Below are positions 1 to 8,076 of a DNA stretch of 64,000 nucleotides, piece by piece. How positions within the stretch are numbered: position 1 is the first letter of the stretch; each line of letters opens with the position of its first letter. The translations under genes and the position numbers were made by a program. The notes beneath the pieces were generated by a model. It saw only the letters and a list, made by a program, of their open reading frames with translations. It was not told the DNA's origin and did not search any database. The stretch covers positions 5,642,001 through 5,706,000 of the forward strand of contig UGYN01000002.1 in NCBI GenBank assembly GCA_900457075.1, written 5' to 3'. The DNA is from Serratia quinivorans (GTDB lineage: Bacteria; Pseudomonadota; Gammaproteobacteria; Enterobacterales; Enterobacteriaceae).

Positions 1-1
1 G

Positions 2-160
2 CACCAGCAGCAGCATGCGATCCAACTGGAGTTGGCGCAGGTGAACTACATGTCCGAACAGTATCCCTTTGCCTTTGACCCACAGCGCGCCGCTTCCCTG
101 CAACGCCTGCTGAAACAAATGATCGACAGCCTGCTGTCCTGGGGTGGCCAGCCGCGCTAA
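2..160 (+). CDS. C-terminal fragment of an unidentified protein
   Basis: An open frame runs from the window edge to a TAA at 158-160 and encodes about 52 residues, rich in Gln and Leu and apparently helical. The start lies outside the window. A helical C-terminus of a TetR-type regulator is possible, but I do not recognise the family. It ends just upstream of a GC-rich hairpin. Confidence 0.45.
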   Translation, partial: HQQQHAIQLELAQVNYMSEQYPFAFDPQRAASLQRLLKQMIDSLLSWGGQPR

Positions 161-175
161 CCCTTTTCGTCCCTG

Positions 176-202
176 CTGCGGGGCCAGGTTATGGCCCCGC
201 AG
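176..202 (+). terminator. GC-rich hairpin after the first gene
   Basis: Arms CTGCGGGGCC (176-185) and GGCCCCGCAG (193-202) form a perfect 10-bp stem with a 7-nt loop, 15 bp after the upstream stop codon. No T-run follows, so it may be a weak or Rho-assisted terminator. Confidence 0.4.
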
Positions 203-431
203 CCAGCACGCCCTCTGAACGATATTTCTTAGCCGGCTAATTTTCTGGCGCACTTCTTGCTTCTCTCCCTCCACCGTTTCGATTTGCGTACTGCATCGCA
301 GTTTTGATCGAAAATCTGCCTATCTGGTCGGAACAGCGCACAAAACAGCGGCACAGGGATTTCGCGGTACGCGACAATCTGGCGAAAAGCCCGCTGAGGC
401 ACAAATCAGGAACTCACTCTGGAGGCGATGT

Positions 432-1967
432 ATGTCCGAAGTCCCACTAAACTGGCGCGCCGCACAGGCATGCGCCGAGCAGTTGCTGGCTGATTGGCAG
501 CACGACGGCGAGCCCGGCGGTGCCATTACCCTGTTCGACGCCGCACAGGTCCAGGCGTGCGCCAGCGCCGGTCTGGCTGACTTGGCACAAGAAACCCCTT
601 TTACCGCCGACAGCGTGGTGCGTTATGCGTCGGTGACCAAACATATTTTTGCCGCGCTGGCGCTGAACGCCACCGACAACGCCCTGAACCTGGATGACCG
701 GCTTGGCGACTTGCTGCCGGAGCTGCAGGCCCCACTGGCGGACGTTACCGTCGGTCAGGCGCTGGATATGACCAGTGGGCTGCCTGACGTGCGTGAAACC
801 CTCGGGCTGCTGGGCATCTCGGTACATACCCGCAGCGAAGCGCAACCGGTGATGCAGTTCCTTCAGGAGCTTGGCGGGCTGAACTATCCGGCCGGCAGCG
901 AAATCACCTATACCAATACCGGCTATCGGTTGGTTGAGGCGGCGCTGCAAGCCAAGGGGTATGACTTTAACCATCTGGTGCAGCAACACATCGCCCAGCC
1001 GCTAAAAGTGCAGCTACGGGCGCCAGAGAGCTGGTTTGACGTGGTGCCGGGGCTAACCCCCGGTTACTGGCGTTCAAAACAGGGTTGGCAACTGGCCAGT
1101 GCCGGCCTGCATCTCTCCGCCTCCGGCAGTCTGACCGGCAGCGCCAATGCCCTCACCCGCTGGTTGCAAACGCTGCTGGCCGATCAGGGGCCGGGGCGCG
1201 GCGTGCTGGCGCAACTGAGCGCTCCGCGACATCTCAATCAGGGGCAACTCAGCGCTTACGGGCTGGGGCTGGCGCGAACTCCGCTCGGCAAACATCGTCT
1301 GCTGGGACACGGCGGCTCCCACGCCGGTTACAAAACCTACTTCCTGCTGGCACCCGATAGGCAAGTCGGTGTCGCACTGGTGGCTAACCGCGAGGACTGC
1401 GACAGTTTCGGCATGGCATTGCAGGTGATGGCCACCTTACTGGGCGCAACACTACCGCAACGCAGCTGCGCCATTCCCGATGGCATTTACACCACGGTAG
1501 CCGATCCCTATTGGCTGGAAGTGAAGGACGGTAATGTCGCCTATATGGGGAGCGATGAACCGCTGTATCAGGCCGATGACGGCTACGCGGTCTCGCTTTC
1601 CGCCCATATGCCGATGCGGCTGAAATGGACCGGCGAAGCGGTTGAGGGAGAAGTCTGCCACGTGGAACGCCGTTTCCTGCCGGTCACGGCCAACCGCGAG
1701 TGTCTGAAACACGTGCAGGGTTTGTGGTATCACCCGCAATACCGCACCGCCTTTGAAATTTGCGGTGACCAGGTACACATTGGCGTTGGCCCCGCAGCGC
1801 AGTACGGCACTATCAGCTCACTGGGTCAGGGCCGCATGCTGGTCGAAAGCAGCGACGGCCCGTGGCAGAAGCGTTTTTGCCTGTACTTTCGTGGATATAG
1901 CGTGAATTTGATTGCCAACCGCAGCCGGGTGCTGACCTTTCAGCGTAGCGGTGCCGGTGGCGATTAA
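432..1967 (+). CDS. Beta-lactamase-fold serine hydrolase, D-aminopeptidase-like
   Basis: The 511-residue protein belongs to the class C beta-lactamase / penicillin-binding serine hydrolase family. Its N-terminal catalytic domain shows the nucleophile motif SVTK near residue 67, the YTN motif near residue 160 and an HGG motif near residue 294 (the KTG equivalent). The last 150 or so residues look like beta-barrel domains. That length and layout resemble the D-aminopeptidase DAP, which releases N-terminal D-amino acids from peptides; the substrate here is inferred from the family only. There is no obvious signal peptide, so it is probably cytoplasmic. GGAGG lies just before the ATG. The gene converges on aroQ with a 9-bp gap. 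Confidence 0.75.
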   Translation: MSEVPLNWRAAQACAEQLLADWQHDGEPGGAITLFDAAQVQACASAGLADLAQETPFTADSVVRYASVTKHIFAALALNATDNALNLDDRLGDLLPELQAPLADVTVGQALDMTSGLPDVRETLGLLGISVHTRSEAQPVMQFLQELGGLNYPAGSEITYTNTGYRLVEAALQAKGYDFNHLVQQHIAQPLKVQLRAPESWFDVVPGLTPGYWRSKQGWQLASAGLHLSASGSLTGSANALTRWLQTLLADQGPGRGVLAQLSAPRHLNQGQLSAYGLGLARTPLGKHRLLGHGGSHAGYKTYFLLAPDRQVGVALVANREDCDSFGMALQVMATLLGATLPQRSCAIPDGIYTTVADPYWLEVKDGNVAYMGSDEPLYQADDGYAVSLSAHMPMRLKWTGEAVEGEVCHVERRFLPVTANRECLKHVQGLWYHPQYRTAFEICGDQVHIGVGPAAQYGTISSLGQGRMLVESSDGPWQKRFCLYFRGYSVNLIANRSRVLTFQRSGAGGD

Positions 1968-1976
1968 TCCTGCCGA

Positions 1977-2513
1977 TCACCCCGGTTTGCCGGCCCGAAC
2001 GGCCAGTAAGGCGGTAAACAGCCGCTGCTTGTCGGCCTCACTGAGGTTAGTCTGCGTTAGAGTGTGAATGAAACTGTTACGGGCGGCTTCGGTCAGCGGG
2101 CCGGTTTTTAACTGCCGCGCCAGCCGCTGTAAAATGCGGCTGCTGAGTTCGGCAATTTGTGGCCGCACGCTATCCAGCGGGCGCGGCTGCCAGTCATTTT
2201 CCGGTTGTGCCAGCCAGTCGGCGCGGAAACGGTACTGAATTGCCTTGGCGGCATCCATTTGCGCCATGATAAATGGCCGCACCGTCAGCGGATCCAATCC
2301 CAGGCGTTCTGCCTCTGCTTGCGCGCCAGCCAACACTTTAGATTCCTGCGCCAAATCCTCGATCGGCAAATGCTGCTGCGCCTTGTAACCGGCAACGTCT
2401 TTCATATAAGCCAACCGCTGATTAACCAGTTCGCCGAGCGCTGCACCGCCGTCCGCCAGCGCTGAAAAACTGACCAGACAGCAGGCAATCAATAACGTCC
2501 TGAACATGACCAT
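1977..2513 (-). CDS. aroQ: Periplasmic (secreted) chorismate mutase, AroQ-gamma class
   Basis: The 178-residue protein starts with a cleavable signal peptide (hydrophobic core in residues 3-18, cleavage near SALA-DG). An all-helical chorismate mutase domain follows, typical of the exported *AroQ proteins. Chorismate mutase converts chorismate to prephenate; in these exported forms the reaction takes place in the periplasm and its purpose is not settled. The sequence QESKVLAGAQAEAERLGLD matches the conserved helix carrying Arg/Lys and Glu active-site residues of the family. It is transcribed alone and is separated from the downstream neighbour by a hairpin. Confidence 0.85.
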   Translation of the reverse strand: MVMFRTLLIACCLVSFSALADGGAALGELVNQRLAYMKDVAGYKAQQHLPIEDLAQESKVLAGAQAEAERLGLDPLTVRPFIMAQMDAAKAIQYRFRADWLAQPENDWQPRPLDSVRPQIAELSSRILQRLARQLKTGPLTEAARNSFIHTLTQTNLSEADKQRLFTALLAVRAGKPG

Positions 2514-2580
2514 TCCTTATCTTCTCGAAAATAATCAGGAAAAGAGTTCACCACGTTCCCCTACCCCAGGCAAATAAAAA

Positions 2581-2600
2581 AGCCTCGCCGAGGCGAGGCT
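2581..2600 (-). terminator. Rho-independent terminator of the cigR-like gene
   Basis: Arms AGCCTCGCC and GGCGAGGCT form a stem between the cigR-like stop and the aroQ promoter. On the minus strand it is followed by a T-rich tract (complement of AAATAAAAA at 2572-2580), so it terminates the minus-strand gene at 2621. Confidence 0.75.
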
Positions 2601-2620
2601 TTAAAACGGAGTGTGTAATC

Positions 2621-3085
2621 TTAGTTAAATACGCCGTTGATCACCGAGGCCACCAGGGCGGTACTCAGCGCCACCAGCACCAGATCGTCACCGGCAATAC
2701 GCCATTCATAGCCCGGGTAGTAAGGCAGATCTCGCAACATGGATGACGGCACCATTTTCTTGGCGATGCCCGGAGGCAGCGGCTTGCCGCGCGCCAGATT
2801 TTTTGCAATCCCCGGCGGCAATGAGCTGTAGCCGGTCAAACCATAGTTTCGTGCCAGTGAACGTGCACGATCGCGGGTAATACTGACGGAAACCAGCCCC
2901 TGGTCACTCTCGTTGCCTTTGGCTTTATTCCCATGATTGCCGTTATTACCATGATTACCGCTGTTGCCATGACCGTTACCGTTACCGTTACCGTTGCCCC
3001 CTTTATCGGCAAATGCCGGGGCGGATGACAGGCCCATCGAAACAATCAGCGCCAGCACTGTGAGAGTAGTACGACGTTTGCTCAT
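2621..3085 (-). CDS. CigR-like (RcnB-family) exported protein
   Basis: Starting at the ATG at 3085 (preceded by AGGAAG), the product is 154 residues: a Sec signal peptide ending near PAFA-DK, then a low-complexity Gly/Asn/His-rich stretch (about residues 27-55), then a domain with the repeated motif LPPGIAKNL / LPPGIAKKM and a hydrophobic C-terminal helix. This layout matches the CigR/RcnB family of enterobacterial periplasmic or inner-membrane proteins; Salmonella CigR is an anti-virulence factor. The longer upstream frame to 3226 has no good ribosome site. The GNG repeat is mirrored in the DNA as a short tandem repeat near 2970-2996. Confidence 0.7.
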   Translation of the reverse strand: MSKRRTTLTVLALIVSMGLSSAPAFADKGGNGNGNGNGHGNSGNHGNNGNHGNKAKGNESDQGLVSVSITRDRARSLARNYGLTGYSSLPPGIAKNLARGKPLPPGIAKKMVPSSMLRDLPYYPGYEWRIAGDDLVLVALSTALVASVINGVFN

Positions 3086-3345
3086 GATTTCACTTCCTGC
3101 ATGGGTTATTAACGTCACTATAAGCCTAATTCCCCACATAAAGCATGCGGAAAACTCTGAGAGTATGATCCCCTTTAGAGACCTGTGGCAGGCAATGTTG
3201 AGAAATATTATTCCAGCGCAAAACAATTCGATAAAACCGAATTTTAAGCCCAGATTTTTCTTGCAGCAAAATAAGTCTTGCCGTAGTTTGGCAGTGTCAC
3301 AAAAAAGAGTTAGCTTGCTCTTTTTCGTCGCACCTCAAATCATTT

Positions 3346-3366
3346 ATTATCATCCAGAATGATAAT
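3346..3366. repeat. 8-bp inverted repeat in the intergenic region
   Basis: ATTATCAT (3346-3353) and ATGATAAT (3359-3366) form a perfect inverted repeat with a 5-nt centre. It lies in the 460-bp gap 3086-3545. It resembles Fur or other AT-rich operator half-sites, but the half-sites face the opposite way from a standard Fur box, so the binding protein is unknown. Confidence 0.5.
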
Positions 3367-3377
3367 TCTGACGATTT

Positions 3378-3404
3378 CCCGCCGCTCAGTGCGGGATTCT
3401 TTTT
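3378..3404 (+). terminator. Orphan terminator-like hairpin
   Basis: CCCGC at 3378 pairs with GCGGG at 3391, and ATTCTTTTT follows. No annotated plus-strand gene ends here, so it could end a short untranslated RNA starting upstream near 3300. The rest of the 3086-3545 gap holds the two divergent promoters, and I see nothing else in it. Confidence 0.45.
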
Positions 3405-3545
3405 ACCAATAATTAGACATCAGATGCACCAATACAGTGCTTTTTGTTGAGATTTGGTTGCCAATACTTTAAATTCAGCGTCTGAGAAACCTTAACCTCC
3501 CGCGGTAGCCAGTTGGCGACGGGTGGGCGTTCAGGAGCAAAAGAC

Positions 3546-3725
3546 ATGCAAATGACCCTCATGGAATATATCACGCAGCACTTTAATGGCGATCTTCACC
3601 GCTACGCGCAATCCGAAGGCGTGAGCCGTGAACAAATCATCAGTTGGATTGATAATGAATGCCACGTAATCAAAGGACGATTATTTATGCCGGTGCGACA
3701 TTTACCCGCTGAACAAGTGCAGTGA
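3546..3725 (+). CDS. Small hypothetical protein (59 aa)
   Basis: The ATG at 3546 follows AGGAGC with good spacing, so I prefer it to the upstream frame from 3513. The 59-residue acidic product has a segment around residues 17-35 (YAQSEGVSREQIISWID) that looks like a helix-turn-helix, as in small YdaS-type DNA-binding proteins, but this is only a resemblance. I do not recognise the family. The gene ends at a strong bidirectional terminator shared with tsx. Confidence 0.55.
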   Translation: MQMTLMEYITQHFNGDLHRYAQSEGVSREQIISWIDNECHVIKGRLFMPVRHLPAEQVQ

Positions 3726-3734
3726 TGACGAAAA

Positions 3735-3758
3735 AAAACCCCGCCAAAGCGGGGTTTT
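3735..3758. terminator. Bidirectional terminator between small ORF and tsx
   Basis: AAAACCCCGC and GCGGGGTTTT form a perfect 10-bp stem with a CAAA loop. A/T tracts on both sides suit the two convergent genes. Confidence 0.85.
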
Positions 3759-3780
3759 CTGTTTCTGATACCACGGAAAA

Positions 3781-4662
3781 TCAGAAGTTATAACCGGCAA
3801 CCAGGTAGTAGCCCCAGCCGGTGGATTTGATTGGGCCCTGTGGGGTACCAATATCTGCCCCATCCTGCCATTGGCCACCGTTATGGAAATAACGAGCCAC
3901 GAAGGAGTAGTGCCAGTGATCGTAGTTCAGCGCCAGAATATGGCTGGAAGCGATCGAGTTGCTGGTGCGAACCTGTTTGCCAGTGCCGTCGGTCCAGTTG
4001 CTGTCTTTGCCCAGATCGGAACCAAAGTCAAAGTTGGTAAAGCCGATGTAGCTCAGATTGCCGCCCCACACCTGGGTCAACGGCACAAAGTATTTCACCT
4101 TGAAGCGGTAACCATCCCAGCTGTTTTCGTTGGCAGCCTGGTAGTTTTCCCACTGGTATTTGGCATAGATGTTCATCGACAGGCTCATCGGCAGGCCGGT
4201 TTCGATATCGGTGCCCAGACCCATGTACCAGGTGTTCTGACGGCCGTCGGTGTCGTGGCCCAGGTCATAGATGTAGTTGTTGGCGAAGTACCATTCTTTG
4301 AATGGACCAAAGCTCAGATCGGTACCGGTCAGTTTATCGATAGAGAAACGAGGTTCGATCTCCATAAACATCGGTGAGCCCTTGTCCCAGATACCACGGT
4401 CCGGGGTGTTGCCAACGCCGAAGAATTTAGGCACATCGACGTAGCCATAGAAATCAAACCAATCTTTTTTAGCGAAGGCTTCGTACTCCAGGTAGACGTC
4501 GTTGTTCAACTGAGGTCCGAAACGGGTGTGGTAGCTGCCCACCACGTTAACGCTCTGGTGCCACCAATCCGAGACGTATTGGCTGTCTTTGCTATCAGCC
4601 ATTGATGATGCACTGTAAGACGCTGCGAGCAGGATACCTGCTGCGAGAGCTATTTTTTTCAT
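3781..4662 (-). CDS. tsx: Nucleoside-specific outer-membrane channel Tsx
   Basis: The 293-residue precursor has a 22-residue signal peptide ([15 protein letters not shown]..., cleavage SSMA-DS) and a body of alternating beta-strands ending in a C-terminal aromatic residue (GYNF), as expected for an outer-membrane barrel. Conserved Tsx stretches such as [19 protein letters not shown] and [15 protein letters not shown] are present. Tsx forms a 12-strand channel for nucleosides and deoxynucleosides and serves as a phage T6 and colicin K receptor in E. coli. It is monocistronic. The upstream region carries CRP-like half-sites, in line with the CRP/CytR/DeoR control known in E. coli. Confidence 0.95.
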   Translation of the reverse strand: MKKIALAAGILLAASYSASSMADSKDSQYVSDWWHQSVNVVGSYHTRFGPQLNNDVYLEYEAFAKKDWFDFYGYVDVPKFFGVGNTPDRGIWDKGSPMFMEIEPRFSIDKLTGTDLSFGPFKEWYFANNYIYDLGHDTDGRQNTWYMGLGTDIETGLPMSLSMNIYAKYQWENYQAANENSWDGYRFKVKYFVPLTQVWGGNLSYIGFTNFDFGSDLGKDSNWTDGTGKQVRTSNSIASSHILALNYDHWHYSFVARYFHNGGQWQDGADIGTPQGPIKSTGWGYYLVAGYNF

Positions 4663-4794
4663 TTTATTACCACATGCTTAAAGGGCCATTTCCTGCCCGT
4701 TAGAAAAGATGACAATGAGTCTGACGACACCTGGCGTTGCCTCCGCTTACAAACTTCTTGGGCGACGCGCGCATTATAGAAATCACCGGGTGTA

Positions 4795-4902
4795 AGAATC
4801 TGTGATCCAGTTATGCATTTCGCGAATAGGTAATCGATTGCGTTCACATTTGTCAAATTATGTTTCATGAAAATTCACGTTCGCTGTGATTTTTGTCATG
4901 CA
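4795..4902 (-). promoter_or_regulatory. tsx promoter region with CRP-like sites
   Basis: The 396 bp between tsx and the next gene holds two CRP-like sequences: TGTGATCCAGTTATGCA starting at 4801, and TGTGATTTTTGTCATG at 4885-4900, the better match to TGTGA-N6-TCACA. E. coli tsx is controlled by CRP with CytR and by DeoR. A CytR or DeoR operator is not evident to me by eye. Confidence 0.45.
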
Positions 4903-4973
4903 CGGTGATTTTTAAAGCAGTTTCTGTGCCAATTGTGCGCAACACAAAAAGTTACCGGATCTTTTCGCAGAAA

Positions 4974-5001
4974 TGAAAAAGCCGGTGTTTATAGCACCGG
5001 C
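4974..5001 (-). terminator. Terminator of the 90-aa gene
   Basis: GCCGGTG (4981-4987) and CACCGGC (4995-5001) form a 7-bp stem. Read on the minus strand it is followed by TTTTTCATTTC, a normal T-tract. Confidence 0.75.
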
Positions 5002-5058
5002 ATTTCTTGGGAATGCTACTGAGGAAAACGGAGGATACGGCGGAACACTTGCCAGGAT

Positions 5059-5331
5059 TCAGCTAATTGAAGGTATTGCCTTGGCGATATTTTCCTTACG
5101 GAATACCACCTCTTGCCCCGGCTGGATCTCCCACTCCCTGGGGGGGATATCCACCTTCGGCGCGGCGGCGATCACCGAACCATAAATCAGTTTGTCTTCC
5201 CGGCGCAGAATGCTGACATCAAGCTGATATTCATGGCGCAGATTGGCGGTAGTCAGGCGCACGGTATCACCGCGCATATAACTTCCACCGTCAATCTCTG
5301 GCTGCTGAATGAATTGGATATCGTCTCTCAT
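5059..5331 (-). CDS. Conserved hypothetical protein (90 aa)
   Basis: The 90-residue soluble protein has no signal peptide. The ATG at 5331 follows AAGGA with a 7-nt spacing. The sequence looks beta-rich (for example VRLTTANLRHEYQLDVSILRR) and ends with a short polar tail. I do not recognise a family or function. It lies 72 bp downstream of yddG on the same strand and ends at its own terminator, so it may be co-transcribed with yddG. Confidence 0.6.
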   Translation of the reverse strand: MRDDIQFIQQPEIDGGSYMRGDTVRLTTANLRHEYQLDVSILRREDKLIYGSVIAAAPKVDIPPREWEIQPGQEVVFRKENIAKAIPSIS

Positions 5332-5403
5332 TTTTATGTTCCTTCATGTTTGTCTGCTAGTTAGATTCTAGTTCAACATTGGGCAACCGGCGGAGCATTT
5401 CCG

Positions 5404-6297
5404 TTAGTTTCCTCGGGTTGCCCGCCAACAAATTAACGATCCCAGAGTCACCATTACCACGCCCTGCCAGAAACTGGCGGTCAGTGCGGTATTCAATACC
5501 AGTGCGGCAAATACCGCCGACAGCACCGGGGTAAAATAGGATACCGTCGCCAACAGCGTCATATTGCCGTGCAGAATACCCACATTCCACGCCGCGTACC
5601 CCGCCCCCATCGCCATGCCGGCACAGAGTAACGTCAGGGTCACCGGCAGGGTGAACTGCATGCCGCTTTCGTGGCTAAAGGCGTATTTCACCCACAGCGC
5701 AACGGCGGTCAGGGTAATAAACAGCACCACGCCGTTATGGCCCTGGGCAATTCTCTTGGTCAGGTTGCAATATAACGCCCAAATTATCGCGCCACCAAAG
5801 GCCAGCGAATAACTCAATGGATTACTGCGTACGTTAGCCAGCATTTGCGCCGGTGACCAGCCGCCCTCACCGCTCATGATCCAACCGATACCGAACAATG
5901 ACAGCAGTAATCCGGGCAGTAGCCACCACTTGGCCTTTTGTCCGTTAAACACCAGCGCCATCAGTACGGTGAAACAGGGCCAAAGGTAGTTGATCATCCC
6001 GACCTCGATGGCCTGCAAGCGGGTGTTGGCATAGCCCAGCGACAGCGACAGACAGATTTCATAGCTGACAAACAGCAGGCTGCCGAGGAGCAGGTAGGCG
6101 CGCGGAAAATGGCGAAGATTCGGTAGCCGTAGCGCCAACAGCAGAAAAACTGCGCTGACGCTGTAGATCATCGCGGCACCGCCAATGGGCCCCAACCCTT
6201 CGCTGACGCTGCGGATCAGGCCAACCACGCTGCTCCACAGCAGGATCGCCAGCAGACCGAGCAAAGTGGCTTTATACGAAACGGGGAGTGAAGACAT
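5404..6297 (-). CDS. yddG: Aromatic amino acid / drug-metabolite exporter YddG
   Basis: The 297-residue inner-membrane protein of the DMT superfamily (EamA repeat) has ten predicted hydrophobic helices and matches YddG in features such as LWSSVVGLIRSVSEGLGP near the N-terminus and GMAMGAGYAAWNVGILHGN in helix 8. YddG exports aromatic amino acids and other small metabolites in E. coli and Salmonella. The gene is followed on the same strand by the 90-residue unknown. AGGTG lies near the ATG at 6297. Confidence 0.88.
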   Translation of the reverse strand: MSSLPVSYKATLLGLLAILLWSSVVGLIRSVSEGLGPIGGAAMIYSVSAVFLLLALRLPNLRHFPRAYLLLGSLLFVSYEICLSLSLGYANTRLQAIEVGMINYLWPCFTVLMALVFNGQKAKWWLLPGLLLSLFGIGWIMSGEGGWSPAQMLANVRSNPLSYSLAFGGAIIWALYCNLTKRIAQGHNGVVLFITLTAVALWVKYAFSHESGMQFTLPVTLTLLCAGMAMGAGYAAWNVGILHGNMTLLATVSYFTPVLSAVFAALVLNTALTASFWQGVVMVTLGSLICWRATRGN

Positions 6298-6349
6298 GGA
6301 GGTGATCCAATCGGTTATTTTTTATCAGTATTTTCACTCTACTGTCCGA

Positions 6350-6381
6350 CGGACAAAAAAGAAAGGCGGGAATCCCCGCCT
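6350..6381 (-). terminator. Terminator after puuP
   Basis: AGGCGGG (6364-6370) pairs with CCCGCCT (6375-6381). The minus-strand transcript then reads TTTCTTTTTTG, a good rho-independent terminator just after the puuP stop. Confidence 0.8.
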
Positions 6382-6388
6382 GACTCAG

Positions 6389-7759
6389 TTATTGCTGCGG
6401 TTGTCGTTCCAGCTGCGGTGGCGGCTGGCGGAAACGCCGGGTGAGATACGCCAGGTAACCAAAGCCCATAACCGCCCAGATCAGTCCCATGGTCAGCGAG
6501 CTTTTTTCCAGGTTTAACCACAACACGCCGACCGTTAACGCGCCGACCAATGGCAGGAACAGGTAGTTGAAGCGATCCTTCCAGCTCTTGTTACGCCCCT
6601 CGCGAATATAGAAATGACTGATCACCGACAGGTTAACGAAGGTAAAAGCCACCAGCGCACCGAAGTTGATCAATGCGGTCGCCGTGACCAGATCGAAAGA
6701 CAACGCAGACAGTGCGACCAGCCCCACCAGCAACACGTTGAGTGATGGCGTGCGCCATTTCGGGTGGATATAGCCGAAATATTTTTCCGGGAACACGTTA
6801 TCGCGCCCCATCACATACAACAACCGTGAAACGCTGGCATGCGATGCCAGGCCCGAGGCCAGGGTGTTGATAAAGGTGACGCACAGGAAAATCGACTGGA
6901 ACAGCTTGCCGCCCACGTACAGCGCTATTTCCGGCAGTGCCGCATCCGGCTGATGGAACCGCTGAATCGAAGGGAAAAACAGTTGGATAAAGAATGACAC
7001 GCTGATGAAGATCACCCCACCATACAGCGCGGTCAGAAAGATAGCGCGCGGGATCACCCTGGCGGCATCGGGCGTTTCTTCACATAGCGTGGTCACCGCA
7101 TCAAAGCCGAGGAAAGAGAAACACAAGATGGTGGCGCCGGTGATGATCGGCAGTAAATGCGCATTTTCGCTGACGAAGGGTTGCAGGCTCCATACCGTCC
7201 CCAGTCCTTCACCGTTGTGCAGGCCACGTACCACCAGGAAGATAAACACCACAATGATTGCCACCTGGGCCAGTACGAACAGGGTATTGAAGTTGGCCAC
7301 CAGATTGACGCTTTTCAGGTTGATGGCGGTAATGATAATCACAAAGCCCACCACCCATATCCACGGCGGCACTTCCGGGAACAACGCAGTCAGGTAAATT
7401 TTCGCCAACAGGGTATTGATCATCGGCAGGAACAGATAATCGAGCAGTGAAGACCAACCCACCAAAAAACCGACGTGCGGATTTATGGCTTTTTGCGCAT
7501 AGGTGTAGGCTGAACCGGCGGTCGGGAACTGGCGCACCAGCTTGCCGTAGCTGATGGCGGTAAACAGCACGCCGGCCAGCGCCAGTAAATAGGAGGCCGG
7601 TACGTGACCGTCGGTAAGGCCGGAGACGATGCCGAAAGTGTCGAATACCGTCATTGGCGTCAGATAGGCCAGGCCCATCATCACTACTTGCCACAGCTTC
7701 AGGCTTTTACGCAGTTGCGGCTTTGCTGCCTCATTGATGTCAGTCACATTAGTCGTCAT
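6389..7759 (-). CDS. puuP: Putrescine importer PuuP
   Basis: The product is an APC-family permease of 456 residues if translation begins at the ATG at 7759, which follows GGGGAAG; an in-frame extension to 7804 lacks a ribosome site. Twelve hydrophobic segments are visible. The first contains [19 protein letters not shown], typical of PuuP, and helix 3 carries [11 protein letters not shown]. PuuP imports putrescine for the glutamylated-putrescine pathway encoded around it. It lies downstream of puuA on the same strand, separated by about 317 bp that contain a small ORF with its own ribosome site (7749-7946). Confidence 0.92.
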   Translation of the reverse strand: MTTNVTDINEAAKPQLRKSLKLWQVVMMGLAYLTPMTVFDTFGIVSGLTDGHVPASYLLALAGVLFTAISYGKLVRQFPTAGSAYTYAQKAINPHVGFLVGWSSLLDYLFLPMINTLLAKIYLTALFPEVPPWIWVVGFVIIITAINLKSVNLVANFNTLFVLAQVAIIVVFIFLVVRGLHNGEGLGTVWSLQPFVSENAHLLPIITGATILCFSFLGFDAVTTLCEETPDAARVIPRAIFLTALYGGVIFISVSFFIQLFFPSIQRFHQPDAALPEIALYVGGKLFQSIFLCVTFINTLASGLASHASVSRLLYVMGRDNVFPEKYFGYIHPKWRTPSLNVLLVGLVALSALSFDLVTATALINFGALVAFTFVNLSVISHFYIREGRNKSWKDRFNYLFLPLVGALTVGVLWLNLEKSSLTMGLIWAVMGFGYLAYLTRRFRQPPPQLERQPQQ

Positions 7760-7946
7760 GGCTCTTCCCCTCGTTGTCCTCTGCTGGTAACCGTTTAACG
7801 TCATTCAGAGAGGCCGCGGGGAAACTGCTGCTCAGGCGGCGGGAAGTGTGGTTTAAAGACAATAAAACTCGGCCAGCGGCTGGCCCGTATTCACTGCGGC
7901 ACAGGCAGATGCCTGCGCAGACGGATGAAACAGTTATGGCTGTCAT
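7749..7946 (-). CDS. Possible 65-aa protein between puuA and puuP
   Basis: An ATG at 7946 is preceded by GAGGAAATAACC, a strong ribosome site, and opens a 65-codon frame whose TAA lies 11 bp inside puuP. That overlap would allow translational coupling. The N-terminus has three cysteines ([13 protein letters not shown]) and the rest is polar and Arg/Ser-rich. I recognise no family. It could be a leader peptide affecting puuP translation, or chance. Confidence 0.3.
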   Translation of the reverse strand: MTAITVSSVCAGICLCRSEYGPAAGRVLLSLNHTSRRLSSSFPAASLNDVKRLPAEDNEGKSHDD

Positions 7947-8076
7947 GGTTATTTCCTCGCCGGCGTCCTGTACGCCAAAGTGGAAGCAATGCTTTACCGC
8001 AGCGCGCAGCATCGCAGGCCACAGGATAGCCGGCGGAATGCGCCATACGCGCGCGGTAGGATTGGCGTCGAGCGGG

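Noticed and set aside
2965..2998. Tandem DNA repeat or CRISPR-like array
   Set aside because: The short repeats encode the Gly-Asn stretch of the CigR-like protein; there are no spacers.
3346..3366. Fur box
   Set aside because: The sequence resembles Fur half-sites, but they face outward instead of inward, so I report only an inverted repeat.
4659..4868. A 69-aa ORF overlapping the tsx leader
   Set aside because: It spans the tsx promoter and leader and has no ribosome site.
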